A stretch of 64,000 nt of DNA from Inia geoffrensis (taxonomy: Eukaryota; Chordata; Mammalia; Artiodactyla; Iniidae). Position numbers and translations under genes: made by a program. Each line of letters opens with the position of its first letter. The first letter of the stretch is position 1. The stretch covers positions 21,744,835 to 21,808,834 of the forward strand of contig CM070904.1 in NCBI GenBank assembly GCA_036417435.1, given 5' to 3'. This document shows, one piece after another, positions 1-9,952 of the stretch. Under the pieces are notes generated by a model. It was not told the origin of the DNA, searched no databases, and saw only the letters and a program-made list of their open reading frames with translations.

Positions 1-182
1 TTACAATCCCACCAACGGCAATAGCTGGCTTCACTTTTTGGCATGCCCTCGTGAGCACTTAAAAGGTTAGGGTTTGACAGGACTGCAGCCAGGGAACAAT
101 TCGGCTAGCTTTCTTTTCACTCTCTGATTATGACAGATCCTGAGCATCTTTTCATTTGAAAGTGCTCTTTTCTAAAAGGCAG

Positions 183-555
183 GTGAGTACCACTGAGTTC
201 TTGAATGGGTCCTGCCTCACAGTTGGGCCTGATTTGAATTCATTTCAGAGTACCTAGCCCAGGATATTTCTTGAGGGCAGGGTTGTGTTTGCAAAGCTGC
301 AGGCCATAGACCTTGGGAATGATAGGTGAGTTTCAGCACGGTTGGCAAGGTTGTTACGTTTGGTAAGGTGGTTACGGCAGTGTGCTACAAGGCGGCAGCA
401 CTACTCCGTGTGGTCTCTGTTAACTTGAGGAAAGAAAGCCTTAGCGGTGGTCCCAGTGCTGGATTGGAAATTGGGAGTCGAACATGGCTGAACACACACC
501 CCTGGGCTTGTGTATGCTCACCTCCTGCCTCTTAACCTGCACTGCCACACCCCAG
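183..555 (+). other. Splice-signal pair in half A (possible intron)
   Basis: The donor-like word cag/gtgagt sits at 180-188. The acceptor-like run ends ccccag at 555 and is preceded by the branch-like word cttaac (531-536). Another acceptor-like run, cttccctctcag, ends at 699. The same signals recur in B, with donor gcgg/gtgagt at 1883 and acceptor at 2237. Each is a good match to vertebrate splice consensus, but such words also arise by chance. Transcription is not shown. Confidence 0.25.
342..376 (+). repeat. Two-copy 18-bp tandem duplication in half A
   Basis: The 17-bp words at 342-358 (ttggcaaggttgttacg) and 360-376 (ttggtaaggtggttacg) are imperfect copies with an 18-bp period. Half B has a single related word at 2042-2058. 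The first copy varies between units (ggcaagg or ggtaagg) and is a useful marker. Confidence 0.85.
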
Positions 556-787
556 GCATATCGCAAGCCTTGCAAGTGGGCTCCTCGGAGGGTGCCGTGG
601 TTCGCACGTGGGGCGACTGTAATGAAGAGGGCTGGAGGTGGGAACCTGCCTAGCAGGAGCTGTGGAGATCCGGCTTCTTCACTGCTCTTCCCTCTCAGCT
701 GCTCCACCCTCATTTGGGAACAGCGGGCTCTCCTTACCTGTAGGAGGGCCAAGTTGGATCGGGATATTGTGGTACCATGCAGGGGAG

Positions 788-847
788 AATGGGCAATAGC
801 GGTCCGAGGTGCCGCTGGTCAGGCGGCACGTCCTCCTCCCTTGCTGC
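788..847 (+). repeat. A-specific ~60-bp segment absent from B
   Basis: Between the shared words gggagaa and gggac.cagg, half A has about 100 bp and half B about 40 bp. The extra A sequence is CpG-rich and contains a hairpin. With the 18-bp duplication upstream, it explains almost all of the 82-bp length difference between the halves. Insertion in A and deletion in B cannot be told apart here. The exact edges are uncertain because cagcagcatc words occur on both sides. Confidence 0.75.
809..829. repeat. Perfect 7-bp inverted repeat (hairpin) in half A
   Basis: The sequence is gtgccgc, a 7-base loop tggtcag, then gcggcac. The flanking gagg (806-809 region) and cctc after a short bulge could lengthen the stem. 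It lies inside the segment missing from B and appears unchanged in all 20 A halves, including the private-variant units. No function is shown. Confidence 0.8.
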
Positions 848-935
848 CTCAGCAGCATCATGCTCCGGCCGTGGGACCCAGGCCTGCCGAGGCTCCAGGG
901 GCCTTACCGTGGTAACGACATCACAGAGGCCTGAG

Positions 936-1001
936 GTAACAGAGTAGGCATTTCTTAACCCCTTACTTGTCTTCTCATTGAACAGTGCTTTACCCTTTCA
1001 G
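936..1001 (+). other. Second short splice-like pair in half A
   Basis: The donor-like gag/gtaaca begins at 936, and the acceptor-like ctttaccctttcag ends at 1001. In B the pair is stronger: gag/gtaaga at 2556 and ccttttgcctttcag ending at 2621. An intron of 66 bp would be near the lower limit for mammals, so the two sites may instead pair with other partners. If used, they would bound exons of about 380 bp (A, 556-935) and 318 bp (B, 2238-2555). Confidence 0.2.
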
Positions 1002-1102
1002 CCTAGTTCATATAGAATTTTGGGTCTTTTTCAATTCTACAGCCACCTGATGCAATTATACACGTAGGTGTACCCGTAGGGTTTCGGATTCTTTGCACTC
1101 TT

Positions 1103-1878
1103 CGTTTATTGAGGAATGTTTTGTAGCGTTCCCTGTGCTTTCGGGTGGGTCGACCTTGATGAGCACTTTTTGATACATTAAGCTTGTTTCTGTGAAACCC
1201 GACCTCCTACATCACCCTTCCCCAGTCTCCAATTTCCCCCTCAGGCAACTCCAGGCTTCTTTCTTTCCTTTGTAAACCTGTGTTACCTTTGTGTACTAGC
1301 TGCCTTAGTATCCGTATTGAGACGGCAGACATAAGTCTGATATCCTGGGATATGAATCTTGCTGCCTCTAGTTGACCAGAATTAGTGAGGTCATCTACTG
1401 CTCTACGCATGCTGCTGCCAAGAGTTTGAGCTCGTTTTATTCTGTGGCTGAGTGGTAGTCGACTGTGTGTAGTTAGCAGAACATCTTTCTCCATTCACCC
1501 CTCGCTGCACATTTCGTTCTTTGGATGTGTTGGCTACGATCATGGGTACCACAAGGACCGCTGGGGTGCAAGTGCTTCCTTCCAATGATGCTAGTCTCTG
1601 GTTATGCGACCTGCAGCGGGGTTTCCGAATCTCGTGGTACCTCCAGTGTTTACTTTGGTAAGGAATGTGCCTACTGATCCTCATACCGGCTGTTAGCAAT
1701 TTACAATCCCACCAACAGCAATAGCTGGCTTCTCTTTTTGGCATGCCCTCTTGATCACTTACGATTTTAGGGTTTGAGAGGACTGCAGCCAGGGACCACC
1801 TGGTGTAGCTTTCTTTGCACTCTCTAATCATGACAGATCCTGGGCATCTTTTCTTTTGAGTGTGCTGTTTTCTAAAAC
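1103..1878 (+). mobile_element. Old L1 (L1M-type) 3'UTR fragment, A into B
   Basis: Read on the + strand, this stretch follows the well-known 3' region of mammalian L1M elements in order. The landmarks are tttattgagg (1105), cccttcccc with a C-rich stretch (1216-1240), ctgagtggtag (1448), atctttctccattcac (1483), ggggtgcaagtg (1563), ggctgttagcaatttacaa (near 1689), tttacaatcccaccaac (1700) and a gcatcttttc stretch (near 1844). The match is clearest from 1440 to 1730, and the outer limits are approximate. I matched it from memory of the family, not by alignment. Because unit boundaries here are set at tttacaatccc, the fragment crosses the A/B border. The same fragment lies at unit start +1102 to +1877 in every unit. 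Confidence 0.75.
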
Positions 1879-2066
1879 GCGGGTGAGTACCACTGAGTGC
1901 TTGAAAGGTTCCTGCCTCAGAGTCGGGCCTGATTTGAATTCGTTCCCGATTCCCTAGACCGGGATATTTCTTGAGGGCAGGGTTGTGTCTGCAAAGCCGC
2001 AGGCCATAGGTCTTGTGGATGATAGGGGCCCTTCGGCACTGTTGTTAAGGTTGTTACGGCAGTGGG

Positions 2067-2080
2067 CCACAAGGCGGCAG
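2067..2080 (+). promoter_or_regulatory. Candidate CTCF-like core in half B
   Basis: The 14 bases ccacaaggcggcag, preceded by gtggg, resemble the CTCF core CCASYAGRKGGCRS with two departures, at the Y and K positions. The word looks unchanged in all 19 B halves. The matching A word (385-398, ctacaaggcggcag) breaks the CCA start as well, so any binding should favour B. CTCF occupies several known macrosatellites such as DXZ4 and D4Z4. Binding here is inference from a partial motif. Confidence 0.3.
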
Positions 2081-2626
2081 CAGTACTCCGTGTCGTCTCT
2101 GGTAACATGGGGAAAGAAAGCCTTAACGGTGGTCCCGGTGTTGGACTTGAAATGGGGAGTCGAAGGTGGCTGAACACACACCCCTGGGCTTTTGTAGGCT
2201 CACCCCCTGCCCCTTAACCTGCACTGCCCCACCCCAGGCATATGGCAAGCCTTGCAAGTGGGCTACTCGGAGGGTGCCGTGGCTCGCAGGTGGGGCGACT
2301 CCCATGAAGTGCGCTGGAGGTGGGAACTTGCTTAGGAGGAGCTGTGGAGATCCGGGTTCTTCACAGCCCTTCCCTCTCAGCTGTTCCACCATGATTTCGA
2401 TACACCAGGCTGTGCTTACGTGTAGGAGGCCCATGTTGCATCGGGAGATTGTGGTACCACGCAGGGGAGAAGAGCAGCAGCATCCTCCAGCCGCGGGACA
2501 CAGGCCGGCTGAGGCTCCAGGTGTCTGACACCATCCAACGTCACAGAGGCCTGAGGTAAGAAAGTGGGCATTTCTTAACCCGTTACTTGCCTTGTCATTG
2601 AACGGTCCTTTTGCCTTTCAGTAGAG

Positions 2627-2634
2627 TTTATATA
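2627..2634 (+). promoter_or_regulatory. TATA-like word in half B
   Basis: The word tttatata lies just after the acceptor-like ctttcag. Half A has catatagaa at the same place, so the word is B-specific. The preceding bases vary between units (gtagag or gtatag). This is weak evidence of a promoter, because such words are common by chance. Confidence 0.12.
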
Positions 2635-2722
2635 CAATGTTGCGTCTCTTTGACTTCTACAGCCACTTGATGCACTTATAACGGTAGCTGTACCTGTAGG
2701 GTTTCGGATTTTGTGCCCCGTT

Positions 2723-3496
2723 AGTTTATCGAGGAATATTTTGTAGCGTTCCCTGTGCTTTCGGGTGGGTCGCCCTTGATGAGCACTTTTTGATACGTTA
2801 AGTGTGTTTCTGTTAATCCCAATCTCCTAATTCACCCTTCCCCGGTCTCCAATTTCCCCCTGTGGGAACTCCTCACTTCTTTCTTCCCTTTGTGAACCTG
2901 TGTTTCCTTTCTTTGCTAGCTTCCTTTGTATCCCTATTTAGACGGCACACATAAGGGATATCCGGGATATGTGTCTTGCTGCCTCTAATTGACCAGAATT
3001 AGGGAGATCATCTTCGGCTCCACCCATGCTGCTGGAAATACTATGAGTTCCTTTTGTTCTGTGGCTGAGTGGTAGGCGAGGGTGTGTAGGTAGCAGAACA
3101 TCTTTCTCCCTTCACCCCTCGCTCGACAGTTCGTTCATTTGTATGTCCTGGCTGTGGTCAAGGGTACCACAAACACTGCCTGGGTGCAAGTGCTTCCTTC
3201 CAATGATGCTAGTCTCTGGTTATACGACCTGCAGCGGGGTTTCCGAATCTTGTGGCACCTGCAGTGTTTATTTAGGTAAGGAATGTGCCTACTGATCCTC
3301 ATACCTGCTGTTAGCAATTTACAATCCCACCAACGGCAATAGCTGGCTTCACTTTTTGGCATGCCCTCGTGAGCACTTAAAAGGTTAGGGTTTGACAGGA
3401 CTGCAGCCAGGGAACAATTCGGCTAGCTTTCTTTTCACTCTCTGATTATGACAGATCCTGAGCATCTTTTCATTTGAAAGTGCTCTTTTCTAAAAG
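2723..3496 (+). mobile_element. Old L1 (L1M-type) 3'UTR fragment, B into next A
   Basis: This is the B-half copy of the L1-like segment, with the same landmarks: tttatcgagg (2725), cccttcccc, ctgagtggtag (near 3065), atctttctcccttcac, gggtgcaagtg (near 3182), tttacaatcccaccaac (3318) and gagcatcttttcattt (near 3460). The ending tcttttcattt is closer to the typical L1 wording than the A copy is. It recurs at unit start +2722 to about +3495. Bases 1-178 of the window are the tail of one such fragment. Confidence 0.75.
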
Positions 3497-6400
3497 GCAG
3501 GTGAGTACCACTGAGTTCTTGAATGGTTCCTGCCTCACAGTTGGGCCTGATTTGAATTCATTTCAGAGTACCTAGCCCAGGATATTTCTTGAGGGCAGGG
3601 TTGTGTTTGCAAAGCTGCAGGCCATAGACCTTGGGAATGATAGGTGAGTTTCAGCACGGTTGGCAAGGTTGTTACGTTTGGTAAGGTGGTTACGGCAGTG
3701 TGCTACAAGGCGGCAGCACTACTCCGTGTGGTCTCTGTTAACTTGAGGAAAGAAAGCCTTAGCGGTGGTCTCAGTGCTGGATTGGAAATTGGGAGTCGAA
3801 CATGGCTGAACACACACCCCTGGGCTTGTGTATGCTCACCTCCTGCCCCTTAACCTGCACTGCCACACCCCAGGCATATCGCAAGCCTTGCAAGTGGGCT
3901 CCTCGGAGGGTGCCGTGGTTCGCACGTGGGGCGACTGTAATGAAGAGGGCTGGAGGTGGGAACCTGCCTAGCAGGAGCTGTGGAGATCCGGCTTCTTCAC
4001 TGCTCTTCCCTCTCAGCTGCTCCACCCTCATTTGGGAACAGCGGGCTCTCCTTACCTGTAGGAGGGCCAAGTTGGATCGGGATATTGTGGTACCATGCAG
4101 GGGAGAATGGGCAATAGCGGTCCGAGGTGCCGCTGGTCAGGCGGCACGTCCTCCTCCCTTGCTGCCTCAGCAGCATCATGCTCCGGCCGTGGGACCCAGG
4201 CCTGCCGAGGCTCCAGGGGCCTTACCGTGGTAACGACATCACAGAGGCCTGAGGTAACAGAGTAGGCATTTCTTAACCCCTTACTTGTCTTCTCATTGAA
4301 CAGTGCTTTACCCTTTCAGCCTAGTTCATATAGAATTTTGGGTCTTTTTCAATTCTACAGCCACCTGATGCAATTATACACGTAGGTGTACCCGTAGGGT
4401 TTCGGATTCTTTGCACTCTTCGTTTATTGGGGAATGTTTTGTAGCGTTCCCTGTGCTTTCGGATGGGTCGACCTTGATGAGCACTTTTGGATACATTAAG
4501 CTTGTTTCTGTGAAACCCGACCTCCTACATCACCCTTCCCCAGTCTCCAATTTCCCCCTCAGGCAACTCCAGGCTTCTTTCTTTCCTTTGTAAACCTGTG
4601 TTACTTTTGTGTACTAGCTGCCTTAGTATCCGTATTGAGACGGCAGACATAAGTCTGATATCCTGGGATATGTGTCTTGCTGCCTCTAGTTGACCAGAAT
4701 TAGTGAGGTCATCTACTGCTCTACGCATGCTGCTGCCAAGAGTTTGAGCTCGTTTTATTCTTTGGCTGAGTGGTAGTCGACTGTGTGTAGGTAGCAGAAC
4801 ATCTTTCTCCATTCACCCCTCGCTGCACATTTCGTTCTTTGGATGTGTTGGCTGCGATCATGGGTACCACAAGGACCGCTGGGGTGCAAGTGCTTCCTTC
4901 CAATGATGCTAGTCTCTGGTTATGCGACCTGCAGTGGGGTTTCCGAATCTCGTGGTACCTCCAGTGTTTACTTTGGTAAGGAATGTGCCTACTGATCCTC
5001 ATACCGGCTGTTAGCAATTTACAATCCCACCAACAGCAATAGCTGGCTTCTCTTTTTGGCATGCCCTCTTGATCACTTACGATTTTAGGGTTTGAGAGGA
5101 CTGCAGCCAGGGACCACCTGGTATAGCTTTCTTTGCACTCTCTAATCATGACAGATCCTGGGCATCTTTTCTTTTGAGTGTGCTGTTTTCTAAAACGCGG
5201 GTGAGTACCACTGAGTGCTTGAAAGGTTCCTGCCTCAGAGTCGGGCCTGATTTGAATTCGTTCCCGATTCCCTAGACCGGGATATTTCTTGAGGGCAGGG
5301 TTGTGTCTGCAAAGCCGCAGGCCATAGGTCTTGTGGATGATAGGGGCCCTTCGGCACTGTTGTTAAGGTTGTTACGGCAGTGGGCCACAAGGCGGCAGCA
5401 GTACTCCGTGTCGTCTCTGGTAACATGGGGAAAGAAAGCCTTAACGGTCGTCCCGGTGTTGGACTTGAAATGGGGAGTCGAAGGTGGCTGAACACACACC
5501 CCTGGGCTTTTGTAGGCTCACCCCCTGCCCCTTAACCTGCACTGCCCCACCCCAGGCATATGGCAAGCCTTGCAAGTGGGCTACTCGGAGGGTGCCGTGG
5601 CTCGCAGGTGGGGCGACTCCCATGAAGTGCGCTGGAGGTGGGAACTTGCTTAGGAGGAGCTGTGGAGATCCGGGTTCTTCACAGCCCTTCCCTCTCAGCT
5701 GTTCCACCATGATTTCGATACACCAGGCTGTGCTTACGTGTAGGAGGCCCATGTTGCATCGGGAGATTGTGGTACCACGCAGGGGAGAAGAGCAGCAGCA
5801 TCCTCCAGCCGCGGGACACAGGCCGGCTGAGGCTCCAGGTGTCTGACACCATCCGACGTCACAGAGGCCTGAGGTAAGAAAGTGGGCATTTCTTAACCCG
5901 TTACTTGCCTTGTCATTGAACGGTCCTTTTGCCTTTCAGTAGAGTTTATATACAATGTTGCGTCTCTTTGACTTCTACAGCCACTTGATGCACTTATAAC
6001 GGTAGCTGTACCTGTAGGGTTTCGGATTTTGTGCCCCGTTAGTTTATCGAGGAATATTTTGTAGCGTTCCCTGTGCTTTCGGGTGGGTCGCCCTTGATGA
6101 GCACTTTTTGATACGTTAAGTGTGTTTCTGTTAATCCCAATCTCCTAATTCCCTTCCCCGGTCTCCAATTTCCCCCTGTGGGAACTCCTCACTTCTTTCT
6201 TCCCTTTGTGAACCTGTGTTTCCTTTCTTTGCTAGCTTCCTTTGTATCCCTATTTAGACGGCACACATAAGTGATATCCGGGATATGTGTCTTGCTGCCT
6301 CTAATTGACCAGAATTAGGGAGATCATCTTCGGCTCCACCCATGCTGCTGGAAATACTATGAGTTCCTTTTGTTCTGTGGCTGAGTGGTAGGCGAGGGTG

Positions 6401-6634
6401 TGTAGGTAGCAGAACATCTTTCTCCCTTCACCCCTCGCTCGACAGTTCGTTCATTTGTATGTCCTGGCTGTGGTCAAGGGTACCACAAACACTGCCTGGG
6501 TGCAAGTGCTTCCTTCCAATGATGCTAGTCTCTGGTTATACGACCTGCAGCGGGGTTTCCGAATCTTGTGGCACCTGCAGTGTTTATTTAGGTAAGGAAT
6601 GTGCCTACTGATCCTCATACCTGCTGTTAGCAAT
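3319..6634 (+). repeat. Unit 2 (A 3319-5018, B 5019-6634)
   Basis: This unit is 3,316 bp because of a 2-bp loss in B near 6149 (aattcccttcc instead of aattcacccttcc). Private markers shared only with unit 12 are ggtctcagtg near 3769, tcggatgggtcg near 4460, ttctttggctg near 4759, gcagtggggt near 4932, ggtatagc near 5120 and ggtcgtcccgg near 5446. The B end has cataagtgata, as in units 11 and 12. Confidence 0.97.
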
Positions 6635-9600
6635 TTACAATCCCACCAACGGCAATAGCTGGCTTCACTTTTTGGCATGCCCTCGTGAGCACTTAAAAGG
6701 TTAGGGTTTGACAGGACTGCAGCCAGGGAACAATTCGGCTAGCTTTCTTTTCACTCTCTGATTATGACAGATCCTGAGCATCTTTTCATTTGAAAGTGCT
6801 CTTTTCTAAAAGGCAGGTGAGTACCACTGAGTTCTTGAATGGTTCCTGCCTCACAGTTGGGCCTGATTTGAATTCATTTCAGACTACCTAGCCCAGGATA
6901 TTTCTTGAGGGCAGGGTTGTGTTTGCAAAGCTGCAGGCCATAGACCTTGGGAATGATAGGTGAGTTTCAGCACGGTTGGTAAGGTTGTTACGTTTGGTAA
7001 GGTGGTTACGGCAGTGTGCTACAAGGCGGCAGCACTACTCCGTGTGGTCTCTGTTAACTTGAGGAAAGAAAGCCTTAGCGGTGGTCCCAGTGCTGGATTG
7101 GAAATTGGGAGTCGAACATGGCTGAACACACACCCCTGGGCTTGTGTATGCTCACCTCCTGCCCCTTAACCTGCACTGCCACACCCCAGGCATATCGCAA
7201 GCCTTGCAAGTGGGCTCCTCGGAGGGTGCCGTGGTTCGCACGTGGGGCGACTCTAATGAAGAGGGCTGGAGGTGGGAACCTGCCTAGCAGGAGCTGTGGA
7301 GATCCGGCTTCTTCACTGCTCTTCCCTCTCAGCTGCTCCACACTCATTTGGGAACAGCGGGCTCTGCTTACCTGTAGGAGGGCCACGTTGGATCGGGATA
7401 TTGTGGTACCATGCAGGGGAGAATGGGCAATAGCGGTCCGAGGTGCCGCTGGTCAGGCGGCACGTCCTCCTCCCTTGCTGCCTCAGCAGCATCATGCTCC
7501 GGCCGTGGGACCCAGGCCTGCCGAGGCTCCAGGGGCCTAACCGTGGTAACGACATCACAGAGGCCTGAGGTAACAGAGTAGGCATTTCTTAACCCCTTAC
7601 TTGTCTTCTCATTGAACAGTGCTTTACCCTTTCAGCCTAGTTCATATAGAATTTTGGGTCTTTTTCAATTCTACAGCCACCTGATGCAATTATACACGTA
7701 GGTGTACCCGTAGGGTTTCGGATTCTTTGCACTCTTCGTTTATTGAGGAATGTTTTGTAGCGTTCCCTGTGCTTTCGGGTGGGTCGACCTTGATGAGCAC
7801 TTTTGGATACATTAAGCTTGTTTCTGTGAAACCCGACCTCCTACATCACCCTTCCCCAGTCTCCAATTTCCCCCTCAGGCAACTCCAGGCTTCTTTCTTT
7901 CCTTTGTAAACCTGTGTTACTTTTGTGTACTAGCTGCCTTAGTATCCGTATTGAGACGGCAGACATAAGTCTGATATCCTGGGATATGTGTCTTGCTGCC
8001 TCTAGTTGACCAGAATTAGTGAGGTCATCTACTGCTCTACGCATGCTGCTGCCAAGACTTTGAGCTCGTTTTATTCTGTGGCTGAGTGGTAGTCGACTGT
8101 GTGTAGTTAGCAGAACATCTTTCTCCATTCACCCCTCGCTGCACATTTCGTTCTTTGGATGTCTTGGCTGCGATCATGGGTACCACAAGGACCGCTGGGG
8201 TGCAAGTGCTTCCTTCCAATGATGCTAGTCTCTGGTTATGCGACCTGCAGCGGGGTTTCCGAATCTCGTGGTACCTCCAGTGTTTACTTTGGTAAGGAAT
8301 GTGCCTACTGATCCTCATACCGGCTGTTAGCAATTTACAATCCCACCAACAGCAATAGCTGGCTTCTCTTTTTGGCATGCCCTCTTGATCACTTACGATT
8401 TTAGGGTTTGAGAGGACTGCAGCCAGGGACCACCTGGTGTAGCTTTCTTTGCACTCTCTAATCATGACAGATCCTGGGCATCTTTTCTTTTGAGTGTGCT
8501 GTTTTCTAAAACGCGGGTGAGTACCACTGAGTGCTTGAAAGGTTCCTGCCTCAGAGTCGGGCCTGATTTGAATTCGTTCCCGATTCCCTAGACCGGGATA
8601 TTTCTTGAGGGCAGGGTTGTGTCTGCAAAGCCGCAGGCCATAGGTCTTGTGGATGATAGGGGCCCTTCGGCACTGTTGTTAAGGTTGTTACGGCAGTGGG
8701 CCACAAGGCGGCAGCAGTACTCCGTGTCGTCTCTGGTAACATGGGGAAAGAAAGCCTTAACGGTGGTCCCGGTGTTGGACTTGAAATGGGGAGTCGAAGG
8801 TGGCTGAACACACACCCCTGGGCTTTTGTAGGCTCACCCCCTGCCCCTTAACCTGCACTGCCCCACCCCAGGCATATGGCAAGCCTTGCAAGTGGGCTAC
8901 TCGGAGGGTGCCGTGGCTCGCAGGTGGGGCGACTCCCATGAAGTGCGCTGGAGGTGGGAACTTGCTTAGGAGGAGCTGTGGAGATCCGGGTTCTTCACAG
9001 CCCTTCCCTCTCAGCTGTTCCACCATGATTTCGATACACCAGGCTGTGCTTACGTGTAGGAGGCCCATGTTGCATCGGGAGATTGTGGTACCACGCAGGG
9101 GAGAAGAGCAGCAGCATCCTCCAGCCGCGGGACACAGGCCGGCTGAGGCTCCAGGTGTCTGACACCATCCGACGTCACAGAGGCCTGAGGTAAGAAAGTG
9201 GGCATTTCTTAACCCGTTACTTGCCTTGTCATTGAACGGTCCTTTTGCCTTTCAGTAGAGTTTATATACAATGTTGCGTCTCTTTGACTTCTACAGCCAC
9301 TTGATGCACTTATAACAGTAGCTGTACCTGTAGGGTTTCGGATTTTGTGCCCCGTTAGTTTATCGAGGAATATTTTGTAGCGTTCCCTGTGCTTTCGGGT
9401 GGGTCGCCCTTGATGAGCACTTTTTGATACGTTAAGTGTGTTTCTGTTAATCCCAATCTCCTAATTCACCCTTCCCCGGTCTCCAATTTCCCCCTGTGGG
9501 AACTCCTCACTTCTTTCTTCCCTTTGTGAACCTGTGTTTCCTTTCTTTGCTAGCTTCCTTTGTATCCCTATTTAGACGGCACACATAAGGGATATCCGGG

Positions 9601-9952
9601 ATATGTGTCTTGCTGCCTCTAATTGACCAGAATTAGGGAGATCATCTTCGGCTCCACCCATGCTGCTGGAAATACTATGAGTTCCTTTTGTTCTGTGGCT
9701 GAGTGGTAGGCGAGGGTGTGTAGGTAGCAGAACATCTTTCTCCCTTCACCCCTCGCTCGACAGTTCGTTCATTTGTATGTCCTGGCTGTGGTCAAGGGTA
9801 CCACAAACACTGCCTGGGTGCAAGTGCTTCCTTCCAATGATGCTAGTCTCTGGTTATACGACCTGCAGCGGGGTTTCCGAATCTTGTGGCACCTGCAGTG
9901 TTTATTTAGGTAAGGAATGTGCCTACTGATCCTCATACCTGCTGTTAGCAAT
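6635..9952 (+). repeat. Unit 3 (A 6635-8334, B 8335-9952)
   Basis: Markers shared with unit 13 are cagactacc near 6881, cacactcattt near 7340, ggctctgctt near 7361, gccacgttgg near 7382 and ggcctaacc near 7536. The last of these ends the long + frame three codons early. In B, cttataacagtag near 9309 is also shared with unit 13. The class I B end is present. Confidence 0.97.

Larger units (their letters stand above)
484..915 (+). other. 143-codon open frame in half A, probably not coding
   Basis: The frame starts at an ATG in a strong Kozak context (aac ATG g). The product would be rich in Cys, Pro and Arg (MAEHTPLG start), with no recognisable domain. Evidence against coding: the frame is three codons short in units 3 and 13, stopped at 102 codons in unit 11, and cut by TGA in units 9 and 19. 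Unit 19 also has a 1-bp deletion. The matching B frame has GTG in place of ATG. An open frame of 103 codons overlaps it on the other strand, as expected of a GC-rich segment with few stops. Unit copies that keep it begin at the unit start +483. Confidence 0.1.
440..940. other. CpG-rich core of half A, no known element
   Basis: The non-L1 part of the half-unit is GC-rich, and CpGs are frequent: eight between 781 and 900 by count. The B equivalent is about 2150-2560. I recognise no transposon in it. For an old repeat this CpG level is unusual, because methylated CpGs normally decay. Confidence 0.4.
1..3318 (+). repeat. Unit 1 (A 1-1700, B 1701-3318)
   Basis: Reference copy for all offsets quoted in this annotation. 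Its markers are gggtcctgcc near 206, a T at 530, gactgtaatg near 616 and the A-half word gatatgaatc near 1350. In B it has the rare catccaacg near 2532, shared only with unit 10. The end of B is the 'class I' type (gttccttttg, cccttcaccc, ctgcctggg). The open frame 484-915 is intact. Confidence 0.97.

Noticed and set aside
66..76. Telomere-like ttagggttt
   Set aside because: Only a single TTAGGG per half-unit, not in tandem.
262..300. L2/MIR-like piece (tttcttgagggcagggttgtgt)
   Set aside because: The words cttgagggcaggg and tgtgt resemble the 3' end of L2 or MIR elements, but only about 25 bases agree and the flanks do not follow either family clearly. It is too short to annotate without an alignment.
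441..752. Minus-strand frames of 60-142 codons in every unit
   Set aside because: They overlap + strand frames, have no recognisable domains, and the 142-codon one (1403-1831) lies entirely in L1 3'UTR-like sequence. They look like chance open frames copied with the unit.
1161..1216. C/D-box snoRNA, as in tandem snoRNA clusters
   Set aside because: There is a TGATGA near 1157-1162 with partly complementary gggtcg and cgacc ends. The downstream position has CTGT rather than a CTGA D box in both halves, the span is too short, and the stretch reads as L1 3'UTR.
1445..1530. tRNA-like A box (tggctgagtggtag)
   Set aside because: No B box (ggttcraatcc-like) lies at the right distance and no cloverleaf forms. 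The word is a normal part of the L1 3' region.
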